The notes under the pieces: generated by a model | The model's input: only the letters and a program-made list of their open reading frames with translations | Database searches by the model: none | What the model was told of the DNA's origin: nothing | DNA from: JACPHB01 sp964495505 | GTDB taxonomy: Bacteria; Patescibacteriota; Minisyncoccia; UBA10092 | Assembly (NCBI GenBank): GCA_964495505.1 | Contig: CAZBVM010000001.1 | Location: 1 to 64,000 of the forward strand | Direction: 5' to 3' | Length of the DNA: 64,000 bases | In this document: in pieces, positions 17,057 through 23,418 of the stretch | Position numbering within the stretch: the first letter of the stretch is position 1 | Layout of the letters: each line of letters opens with the position of its first letter | Position numbers and translations under genes: made by a program

Positions 17057-17675
17057 AACAGGCGAGCATTTTGAAGATAGATTTGAGCGTGGTCTTCGTT
17101 CAGATGGTTATTCGCCAATACTAAAGCGGGATGTTTCTGCTGATGACTTTAGCATTATTAAAAATTTTATTGTACAGAAACAAAATGCGGATTTTTTGGT
17201 ATTTAAGAAATACCCGATGTCGTTTATTCGTGGATCGTTCGGTTCTCAGAATTATCCTGATTTTATTGTTTTTACTGGAAAATATGTTATTCCGGTTGAG
17301 ATTAAGTATTCTAAAGAGAGTCAAACAAGACCAGTTTGGAATAGCGGCATACCAAGGGCAAACGGAATATACATTTTTGGCTCTTATAAGAAGGGGGATA
17401 TAACTTTCTTTTTAGGTTGTGATGTACTAAACAAAAGACGAAGAGCCGCTCTTATAAAGTTTTTTGAGGAAATAAAAGCAGAAGAAAAAAGCTTTAAAAA
17501 AATCGCTAAAGAAAAACTTCCCGATACAGAAAAAAGAGGTTTTATGCCTTACGTTAGACGGGCATACGATCAAGAAAAAATTTCAAGAGATACAGAATTA
17601 AATTATTTCTCCCATTCTCAAAGAAAAAGACTTGAAAGAAATGTAATTGCTATTATTAAAAAACTACAAAAATAA
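17001..17675 (+). CDS. Type II restriction endonuclease, PD-(D/E)XK fold
   Basis: A 224-residue protein with the nuclease core at P86-D87 (NYPDFIV) and E100-x-K102 (PVEIKYS), the classic PD...ExK arrangement. The flanking GSFGSQ and the later FFLGCDVLNKRRR are compatible with a type II enzyme. It overlaps the methyltransferase by 56 nt and would cut the same unknown site that the methyltransferase protects. The ATG at 17001 has no good ribosome-binding site, so translation may depend on upstream ribosomes, which would delay nuclease expression. The recognition sequence cannot be read from the protein. Confidence 0.85.
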   Translation: MLGIFEDIIKHKADYLRAETGEHFEDRFERGLRSDGYSPILKRDVSADDFSIIKNFIVQKQNADFLVFKKYPMSFIRGSFGSQNYPDFIVFTGKYVIPVEIKYSKESQTRPVWNSGIPRANGIYIFGSYKKGDITFFLGCDVLNKRRRAALIKFFEEIKAEEKSFKKIAKEKLPDTEKRGFMPYVRRAYDQEKISRDTELNYFSHSQRKRLERNVIAIIKKLQK

Positions 17676-17805
17676 AAAACACCGCAGAGCGCGGTATTCT
17701 TTAGTGGTGTTTGGTTACAGCTTAGATAGCCGTGACAGGGCCAAGGCCCTCCAAGCACCAAAAATAGTATAGCATATTTCAAATAAAGTTGTCCACAAGT
17801 GGTTT
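17676..17805. other. Convergent intergenic region with weak hairpins
   Basis: It lies between the restriction enzyme gene (+) and efp (-). A hairpin ACCGC-agagc-GCGGT (17681-17695) followed by attcttt may terminate the R-M operon. AGGGCC-aa-GGCCCT (17737-17750) is a second small palindrome. No gene was seen. Confidence 0.5.
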
Positions 17806-18378
17806 TTATTCTCCCTTCTCAACTCGCTCCACATATTCCCCAGTTTGGGTGTTGACGCGGATTATGTCTCCTTCGCTAACAAACAAAGGCGCGACTATTT
17901 GAGCACTGGTTTCTATTGTAATAGTTTTAGTTCCGCCTTGGGCGGTGTTGCCGCGAGTGGCGGGGGGAGCTTCAACAACTTTAAAATCCATTTTTATCGG
18001 CAGGGTGATATTCAAAATTTCGCCGTTAAACTTTAGTGCTTCAACAACAGTGTTTGTTTTTAAAAAATTAATCGCGTTTCCGATTTGTTCCTGCGAAAGT
18101 TTAAAGCGATTTGATTGGTTATTTTCTTCGGCGAACCAATATTCGCCGCGGTGGTTATATAAATATTTCACTTTCCTTTTTTCAATATCTGCTTCTTCAA
18201 AAGTGTCAGACGGCTTAAAATTCCGCGCCAAAACTTGGCCGGTTTTTAAGTTTTTTAACTTCGTCTGAATACTAGAACCGCCGCGGCCAATATGAAGATG
18301 GCGCGCCTCAAGAACTTCGTAAGGCGTGTTTTCATAGACGATACAGATTCCGTTTTGCAAATCGTTTATTGATAACAT
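17806..18378 (-). CDS. efp: Translation elongation factor P
   Basis: A 190-residue protein with the three beta-barrel domains of EF-P, which enters the ribosomal E site and rescues stalling at polyproline stretches. The N-terminal KOW-like domain includes YEVLEARHLHIGRGGSSIQTKLKNL. The residue at the loop tip, normally the modified lysine (K34 in E. coli), is arginine (R32, in GRGG). Arginine-type EF-Ps in some proteobacteria are rhamnosylated by EarP; no such gene is visible here. The middle domain has NTVVEALKFNGEILNITLPIKMDFKV, and the OB-like C-terminus ends VNTQTGEYVERVEKGE. It is divergent from nrdJ with 62 bp between starts. Confidence 0.95.
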   Translation of the reverse strand: MLSINDLQNGICIVYENTPYEVLEARHLHIGRGGSSIQTKLKNLKTGQVLARNFKPSDTFEEADIEKRKVKYLYNHRGEYWFAEENNQSNRFKLSQEQIGNAINFLKTNTVVEALKFNGEILNITLPIKMDFKVVEAPPATRGNTAQGGTKTITIETSAQIVAPLFVSEGDIIRVNTQTGEYVERVEKGE

Positions 18379-18397
18379 TATTCAAATATGTTATCCT
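18369..18397 (+). promoter_or_regulatory. Promoter of nrdJ overlapping the efp start
   Basis: TTGATA (18369-18374), a 17-bp spacer and TATCCT (18392-18397). The -35 box lies within the first codons of efp on the other strand. The transcript has a leader with the Shine-Dalgarno AAGGAGG at 18429-18435. Confidence 0.5.
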
Positions 18398-18440
18398 TTT
18401 TTTATCTTTTTTGCCAAGTTCCTTAAAAAGGAGGAAAAAA

Positions 18441-20837
18441 ATGAGTCGAGCCAAAGTTTATATCGCTCCGATACCAGAGGGTCTTGTTTCTCCCACTTTC
18501 ACCGAAGACGCGCTCAAGCTTATTAACGAGCGTTATTTGCGTCGCGATAAGGATGGCCAGATTGTTGAAACTGTTGAAGGAATGTGCTGGCGGGTCGCTT
18601 ATCATATAGCTTCTGCCGATAAAAAACATGGCAAGTCCGATGATGAAGTTATTGAGCTGGCAAAAGAATTTTACGAGGCTTTAGCGGAAAGAAAATTTTT
18701 CCCTAACGCTCCGACGATTTATAACGCCGGCACTGGTAACGGGCTACAGTTTTCCGCGTGTTTTGTACTTCCGATTGAGGACTCTATGGATGGGATTTAT
18801 GATGCCATAAAATGGCAGGCGGTAATCCATAAATCCGGAGGCGGAACCGGTTTTTCGTTTTCGTCTCTTCGGCCAAAAGACGCTTTGGTTCGGTCAACCC
18901 GGGGGAAGTCGTCCGGCCCCGTTTCATTTCTTAAGGTATTCAACACCTCAACAGAATTCGTTAAGCAGGGCGGCATGCGCCGCGGCGCCAATATGGCGAT
19001 TATGAGCGTCCATCATCCCGATATTATGGAATTTATTCAGTGCAAGGGAATGTTGACGGATAAAAACCGGACAATTTACGAGCGCGTAAAGCCGTTTATT
19101 TACAGCAAGCGCGCGCTTGATCTTTTGCGAATTTCGCTTCTTGAAACTCAAATTGCCAACTTCAATATTTCCGTAGCGGCAACTGACGCTTTCATGGAAG
19201 CGGTTAGAAATGATTCCGAATATGACCTAATTGACCCGCAAAACGGCGAAACTGTTTCGCGGCTCAAGGCCAAAATGGTGTTTGACGCAATCGTTAAGAT
19301 GGCGTGGGAAACCGGAGACCCCGGCCTTTGGTTTATTGATAAAACCAACAGGTGGCGGGCAAATCCGATTCCATCACTTAAGACAATTAACACGACCAAT
19401 CCCTGCGGGGAACAACCGCTTTTTGATTTTGATGTTTGTAATCTTGGTTCCATTAATCTTTCTAAATTTCTTCTCAAAGAGGGTGATAAATACAAAATTG
19501 ATTTTAAGGAATTGGAAAAGGCCACGCGGTTAGCCGTCCACTTTTTGGACAATGTTATTGAGCTTAATCCTTATCCGCTTCCTCAAATTATGGATTTGTC
19601 TCATAAAATCCGGCGAATTGGACTTGGGATTATGGGTTGGGCCGATATGCTGACCTATCTTGATACTCCCTACGCGTCAAACGATGCCGTTAAACTGGCG
19701 GAACAGGTTTCAAAGTTTATCAACACTGTCGGTCATGACGAGTCGCAAAAACTTGCCGTGGAGCGCGGGCCGTTCCCGCTCTGGGAGCAAAGCATTTATA
19801 AGGATGACAAGCCGATAAGAAACTGTACCGTTACAACTATCGCCCCGACCGGCGAAATCAGAATTTTAGCCGGTTGTTCCGGAGGCATTGAACCTTTTTA
19901 TGGCCTTACGGAAATTCATAAGTTTGAAAGTCGGGTTTTACATCGTATCCAGCCCGGGTTTGAAAGATTTCTTGAAGTCGCCAAAAAGCGCGGATTTTAT
20001 TCCGAAAAGCTTGAAGAGGAAGTCAAGAGCCGGGGCCGCATTGATGATTTGGACGGTATTCCCGATGATATCAGAAAAATTTTTGTTACTACCCACGAGA
20101 TAAAGCCCGAGTGGCATGTCAAAATTCAGTCTGCTTTTCAAAAGAACACTGATAATGGAGTAAGTAAAACAATCAATCTGCCTAATTCAGCCACGCTAGC
20201 CGATGTGGAAAGAGTTTATTGGCTTGCATATGAAACCAGCTGCCTCGGAATCACAGTTTTTCGAGACGGCTGCAAGGGCGGAGTGCTTTCGGTCGGGATA
20301 GATGATAATCAAAAAGGCAAGCTGACTTACCGCGATTTTATCCGTTCAAGGCCAAAACCGGCCCATGGTATTACCACGCGGGTGGAAACGCCCGATGGCG
20401 CCGCTTTTATCACTATCAATTATGATATTGAAATCGGACCGGTTGAACCGTTTGAGATTTTCATTAATGTCGCTAAAGCGGGAACCGATGCCGCGGCCGA
20501 TGCCGAGGCCATTGGACGACTCGCTTCGGCCCACTTGCGGATTGAATCGCCGAAAACGCCGATTGAACGTTTAACACAGCTCAGAGATCAGCTTAGGAGT
20601 ATTGGCGGAAGCCGAGTTTCCGGCTTCGGAAAAGAAAAAGTCACCTCTTTGGCCGACGGTGTCAGTAAGGCTATTGATTTTTATCTCAAGTACTTTGATT
20701 TCATTGACGATGAAGATATTAAAGAAAAAAATGTTGCGATTTTTCGCGGCAATCGGTGTCCAAAATGTCAGCAAGGAACATTGATTTATGAAGAGGGCTG
20801 TAGCCGCTGCAATAATTGCGATTACAACGTTTGTTAG
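18441..20837 (+). CDS. nrdJ: Adenosylcobalamin-dependent (class II) ribonucleoside-diphosphate reductase
   Basis: A 798-residue enzyme making deoxyribonucleotides, using B12 to generate the radical. I start at the ATG at 18441 because a perfect AAGGAGG precedes it; a longer frame upstream begins within the efp start and is unlikely. Motifs: FPNAPTIYNAGT, SACFVLPIEDSM, the substrate/radical region HKSGGGTGFSFSSLRP, NPCGEQPLFDFDVCNLGSINL with the catalytic cysteine near residue 320, and TIAPTGEIRILAGCSGGIEP. A TSCPD-type domain (TPDGAAFITINYD...) follows near residue 650, then a C-terminal four-cysteine zinc ribbon (CPKCQQGT...CSRCNNCDYNVC). No B12 synthesis gene or cobalamin riboswitch is seen, so cofactor is presumably scavenged. 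Confidence 0.93.
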   Translation: MSRAKVYIAPIPEGLVSPTFTEDALKLINERYLRRDKDGQIVETVEGMCWRVAYHIASADKKHGKSDDEVIELAKEFYEALAERKFFPNAPTIYNAGTGNGLQFSACFVLPIEDSMDGIYDAIKWQAVIHKSGGGTGFSFSSLRPKDALVRSTRGKSSGPVSFLKVFNTSTEFVKQGGMRRGANMAIMSVHHPDIMEFIQCKGMLTDKNRTIYERVKPFIYSKRALDLLRISLLETQIANFNISVAATDAFMEAVRNDSEYDLIDPQNGETVSRLKAKMVFDAIVKMAWETGDPGLWFIDKTNRWRANPIPSLKTINTTNPCGEQPLFDFDVCNLGSINLSKFLLKEGDKYKIDFKELEKATRLAVHFLDNVIELNPYPLPQIMDLSHKIRRIGLGIMGWADMLTYLDTPYASNDAVKLAEQVSKFINTVGHDESQKLAVERGPFPLWEQSIYKDDKPIRNCTVTTIAPTGEIRILAGCSGGIEPFYGLTEIHKFESRVLHRIQPGFERFLEVAKKRGFYSEKLEEEVKSRGRIDDLDGIPDDIRKIFVTTHEIKPEWHVKIQSAFQKNTDNGVSKTINLPNSATLADVERVYWLAYETSCLGITVFRDGCKGGVLSVGIDDNQKGKLTYRDFIRSRPKPAHGITTRVETPDGAAFITINYDIEIGPVEPFEIFINVAKAGTDAAADAEAIGRLASAHLRIESPKTPIERLTQLRDQLRSIGGSRVSGFGKEKVTSLADGVSKAIDFYLKYFDFIDDEDIKEKNVAIFRGNRCPKCQQGTLIYEEGCSRCNNCDYNVC

Positions 20838-20845
20838 TTTCTATA

Positions 20846-20868
20846 CCCCGCGAAACGCGGGGTTTTAT
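20846..20868 (+). terminator. Terminator of nrdJ
   Basis: A perfect stem CCCCGCG-aaa-CGCGGGG (20846-20862), followed by ttttatattt. Confidence 0.8.
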
Positions 20869-20911
20869 ATTTGATTTTAATAAAAAGTTTTGATACAATA
20901 AAGTTTATTTT

Positions 20912-22045
20912 ATGTCAAGACAACAGAAGAAAATTTTTGTAGCAATGAGTGGCGGCGTTGATTCCTCAGTCGCCGCTTTATTGTTGAAGCAAAAAGGATA
21001 CGATGTTACCGGTGTTTATATGAAAGGATGGTCTTTAACAGACTGCGCCGAGGAAGACGTGATTGACGCGAGGCGCGTTGCCGGCGTTTTAGATGTTCCA
21101 TTTTATGTTTTTGATTTTGAAAACGAATTTAAAAAAACCGTGGTTGATTATATGGTTGGCGAATACGCTGCCGGCCGGACGCCCAACCCAGATGTAATGT
21201 GCAACCGGGAAATTAAATTTGGTTTATTTCTTAAAAAAACGCTTAAACTTGGCGCTGACTATATCGCCACCGGACATTATGTTAACTTGGAAACGGAGTT
21301 TCCAAGTGGAAACTCCGTTTCCAAGTTGCTGCCGGCGAAAGATAGCAGTAAAGACCAGAGTTATTTTTTATGGACTCTAACGCAAGAACAACTTAAACAT
21401 TGTTTGTTTCCAATAGGCGATTATACAAAGCCGCAAGTGCGGGCTATAGCTAAAAAATATAAATTACCGACGGCGGAAAAACCTGATTCGCAGGGCGTTT
21501 GTTTTGTCGGCGAAATTAATGTTGCCGAATTTTTAAAGGAAAAACTCGGAAAAAATCCGGGACCGATAAAAACACTTAATGGTAAAACTATAGGAACTCA
21601 CGACGGAGCGACTTTTTACACCATCGGCCAGAGAAGGGGAATCGGCATCAAAGGCAGTTTGCCGGGCGAACGAGGGAAAATTTATTATGTCGCGGCAAAA
21701 GATTTAAAAACCAATACCATCCTTGTAGCCGAAGGCAAAGACGAAAATTTATTCTCAGATAATTTAACGGTAAAAAACATCAACTGGATTTCTGGAAGAC
21801 AACCAAAATTGCCGTTAAATTGTTTTGCGCGCATCCGCTATCGCCAGCCGCTGCAACAAGCACGGCTTGTTGAATTTCCAATTTCCAATTTCCAATTTCC
21901 AAAAAAATCTAAAACATCAAATTCGAATTTAAAAACTTTCAAAGTAATTTTTGATACTCCACAGCGTGCCATAACTCCCGGCCAAAGTGCGGTTTTCTAT
22001 ACAAAAAACGACACCATGCTCGGCGGCGGGGTTATTGACAGATAA
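20912..22045 (+). CDS. mnmA: tRNA-specific 2-thiouridylase MnmA, with in-frame repeat insertions
   Basis: A 377-residue enzyme that thiolates U34 of tRNA-Lys, -Glu and -Gln; tRNA-Lys(UUU) and tRNA-Gln(UUG) are both in this window. The PP-loop MSGGVDSSVAAL is at about 11-22, the first catalytic cysteine lies in NPDVMCNREIKFG, the second in SQGVCFVGE, and the C-terminal barrel ends SAVFYTKNDTMLGGGVIDR. Two insertions interrupt the normal sequence: a perfect hairpin at 21284-21327 (20-bp arms) coding LETEFPSGNSVSKL just before the LLPAKDSSKDQSYFL motif, and a run of four ATTTCCA repeats at 21873-21902 coding EFPISNFQFP. Both keep the frame. A diverged second copy of its last 18 codons lies at 22802-22858. 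Confidence 0.93.
   Translation: MSRQQKKIFVAMSGGVDSSVAALLLKQKGYDVTGVYMKGWSLTDCAEEDVIDARRVAGVLDVPFYVFDFENEFKKTVVDYMVGEYAAGRTPNPDVMCNREIKFGLFLKKTLKLGADYIATGHYVNLETEFPSGNSVSKLLPAKDSSKDQSYFLWTLTQEQLKHCLFPIGDYTKPQVRAIAKKYKLPTAEKPDSQGVCFVGEINVAEFLKEKLGKNPGPIKTLNGKTIGTHDGATFYTIGQRRGIGIKGSLPGERGKIYYVAAKDLKTNTILVAEGKDENLFSDNLTVKNINWISGRQPKLPLNCFARIRYRQPLQQARLVEFPISNFQFPKKSKTSNSNLKTFKVIFDTPQRAITPGQSAVFYTKNDTMLGGGVIDR
21284..21327. repeat. Perfect palindromic element inside mnmA
   Basis: The left arm 21284-21303 and right arm 21308-21327 are 20-bp perfect complements around the loop AAGT. The element is translated in frame and falls at a variable-length spot in MnmA. Confidence 0.9.
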
Positions 22046-22063
22046 TTTATTTCCTGTTACTAT
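22035..22063 (+). promoter_or_regulatory. Promoter overlapping the mnmA 3' end
   Basis: TTGACA (22035-22040) lies within the last codons of mnmA. A 17-bp spacer leads to TACTAT (22058-22063). It would serve the gene at 22112. The second mnmA tail copy at 22802 has TTGAAT at the matching place and so lacks the -35 box. Confidence 0.5.
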
Positions 22064-22111
22064 TTAGATATAGATTAACATCGCTCTTTAAATTTAAAAA
22101 AGGGGAAGCAC

Positions 22112-22639
22112 GTGGCCGAACAAATAACCGTTCCTCTTGTAGGTCAGGAAATATATATTCCTTCGGCTCTTTATATATCTCATGGAAGAGACGATATAAT
22201 GGGTGGTCGCGTAGTTGTTACTAAAGTTATCCAGGAAAAACATGGCGATAGAATCGTGCACAGCATTCAAGTAACGGGATTTCCAAATATAACTTATTAT
22301 TGGGAAAATGGTCTTGCACAACAGCAAGAAGATTTGCGAGAACAATTTGGCGATCAGTTGGCTCATCCCGACCCTGATAAAAGAGAAGAGTTTAATTCCC
22401 ATTCAGTTATTACGCGCGATGTTATCCGGCGTTGGCTTACAGAGGGGAAAGAAAGAGGCGCCACACATGTTATTGTGGTTTCTGATACCTTTTATTATAC
22501 TTACTGTCCGACTTATGTGATGCCCGGTGAAGACCCACGACAAAAAGCCAAAGAAGTTGGCTCTGTAAAAGAAGTTTACTCGCTATCGCGCGATATTGAA
22601 TCACAACTCGCAGAAAATCGAGCATTTCATTACGATTGA
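22112..22639 (+). CDS. Hypothetical cassette-type protein
   Basis: A 175-residue cytosolic protein I do not recognise. The start is GTG at 22112, chosen because AAGGGGAA precedes it by about 8 nt. Segments VVVTKVIQEKHGDRIVHSIQVTGFPNITYYWENGL and GATHVIVVSDTFYYTYCPTYV suggest alternating beta strands and helices. There is no signal peptide. A strong terminator follows at 22663-22697, then a conserved near-palindromic repeat, then a remnant of the mnmA 3' end. The gene plus these flanks looks like a small inserted unit of about 810 bp. No homologue can be named from the sequence alone. Confidence 0.75.
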   Translation: MAEQITVPLVGQEIYIPSALYISHGRDDIMGGRVVVTKVIQEKHGDRIVHSIQVTGFPNITYYWENGLAQQQEDLREQFGDQLAHPDPDKREEFNSHSVITRDVIRRWLTEGKERGATHVIVVSDTFYYTYCPTYVMPGEDPRQKAKEVGSVKEVYSLSRDIESQLAENRAFHYD

Positions 22640-22662
22640 TTTTTTATTAGTTAATCATTTCG

Positions 22663-22697
22663 ACCACAGGATTCAATACAAGCCTGTGGTTTTTTTA
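22663..22697 (+). terminator. Terminator of the 22112 gene
   Basis: ACCACAGG (22663-22670) pairs with CCTGTGGT (22683-22690), followed by a run of seven T. A textbook intrinsic terminator. Confidence 0.9.
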
Positions 22698-22710
22698 TCT
22701 TTCAATTTTC

Positions 22711-22800
22711 ATTTTTCGGAAATCAGCAACGATCGTTCGGATATTACGAAAATTAAAAATTAAAAATTATAATAAATTAGCTATAGCTAATTTATTATAT
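22711..22800 (+). repeat. Dispersed near-palindromic repeat R1, copy A
   Basis: The core at 22717-22751 contains CAGCAACGATCGTT flanked by inverted TTTCG/CGAAA arms. It is followed by aattaaaaatt runs and the palindrome TAGCTATAGCTA. Copies B (37721-37823) and C (57344-57385) match; B and C cores are identical over about 35 bp and A differs by one base. All three lie just after the terminator of an SD-type gene, in the orientation of that gene. Confidence 0.85.
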
Positions 22801-22801
22801 A

Positions 22802-22858
22802 AGCGCGGTTTTTTACACTAAAACCGGCGAAATGCTCGGCGGTGGAATTATTGAATAA
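22802..22858 (+). pseudogene. Remnant of an mnmA 3' end
   Basis: Translated, 22802-22858 reads SAVFYTKTGEMLGGGIIE and a stop. The intact mnmA 757 bp upstream ends SAVFYTKNDTMLGGGVIDR and a stop. DNA identity is roughly three quarters, with an exact ATGCTCGGCGG core. The remnant starts directly at the border of repeat R1. This is the pattern left when an element carrying its own copy of a gene's 3' end integrates at that site. Confidence 0.85.
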
Positions 22859-22948
22859 GTTTAATTTTAATTTGACAGATATTTTTGTTTATTGTAGCAT
22901 ACTAAATATTAATTTTTTTGGTCTTTTTATTTATAAAAGGAGGCACAA

Positions 22949-23263
22949 ATGTTCTACTGGCTGTTTGGTAAGCGCAATAGAGCCATTAGCGCATTAAAAA
23001 CAGAATTAAAAAAAGAAGATTTTGGTGTAAAATATCCACCCGATGAATCTACAATAGAGTACAAAGTTGGGGCTGAAATTTGGGTGCCAATGCCTGAGAA
23101 AGCTACCGCTGAAGATCGTACTAATAATTTAAATAGAATTCGTGCAATAAATGAAAAAATTGCCATACTATTTGGTCTTGTTGCTGTAGGCAGAGGTCCG
23201 GTTCTGTTAGAAAATGCTCTTTATTTCGCTTGTTGCGGCTTTAGAAGAAAGCCGCTTACATAA
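22949..23263 (+). CDS. Hypothetical small cassette-type protein
   Basis: A 104-residue protein I do not recognise. It starts at the ATG at 22949 after a consensus AAAGGAGG ribosome-binding site. TTGACA at 22872-22877 is a likely -35 box, though the -10 box is unclear (TAGCAT or CATACT). The sequence has a basic N-terminus (FGKRNRAIS), an acidic-to-mixed middle, and a C-terminal hydrophobic and cysteine-containing end (ENALYFACCGFRRKP). There is no clear membrane helix. A terminator follows immediately. It is an independent single-gene unit next to the 22112 unit. Confidence 0.7.
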   Translation: MFYWLFGKRNRAISALKTELKKEDFGVKYPPDESTIEYKVGAEIWVPMPEKATAEDRTNNLNRIRAINEKIAILFGLVAVGRGPVLLENALYFACCGFRRKPLT

Positions 23264-23293
23264 CAAACTTTCGATTATACCGTCTGGGTTCAT

Positions 23294-23320
23294 CCACTGG
23301 GTTTACCCAGCGGTTTTTTT
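23294..23320 (+). terminator. Terminator of the 22949 gene
   Basis: CCaCTGGG-ttta-CCCAGcGG with one mismatch, followed by seven T. Confidence 0.8.
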
Positions 23321-23346
23321 ATTTCAAATTAATATCCATGTCACAT

Positions 23347-23366
23347 CATTTGTCCGATCGGACAAA
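23347..23366. repeat. 20-bp perfect palindrome with CGATCG centre
   Basis: ATTTGTCCGATCGGACAAAT reads the same on both strands. It lies after the 22949 terminator and before alaS. Its CGATCG centre is shared with repeat R1 and with the palindrome at about 61955-61972. Confidence 0.75.
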
Positions 23367-23418
23367 TAGTGTTACGCTTTGTTGATTTTTCTGTTATAAA
23401 TCTGATAAAATTAGTCGC

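Noticed and set aside
18369..18440. Extended N-terminus for NrdJ.
   Set aside because: The extension would start inside the efp start region, and the ATG at 18441 has a perfect AAGGAGG; the extra residues are not family-like.
18379..18440. Cobalamin riboswitch upstream of nrdJ.
   Set aside because: The leader is only a few tens of bases, T-rich, and lacks the B12-box pattern and room for the aptamer.
22801..22948. A short intact gene at the mnmA-like tail.
   Set aside because: The frame is only 19 codons of recognisable sequence, has no start, and matches the mnmA 3' end, so it is better explained as a remnant.
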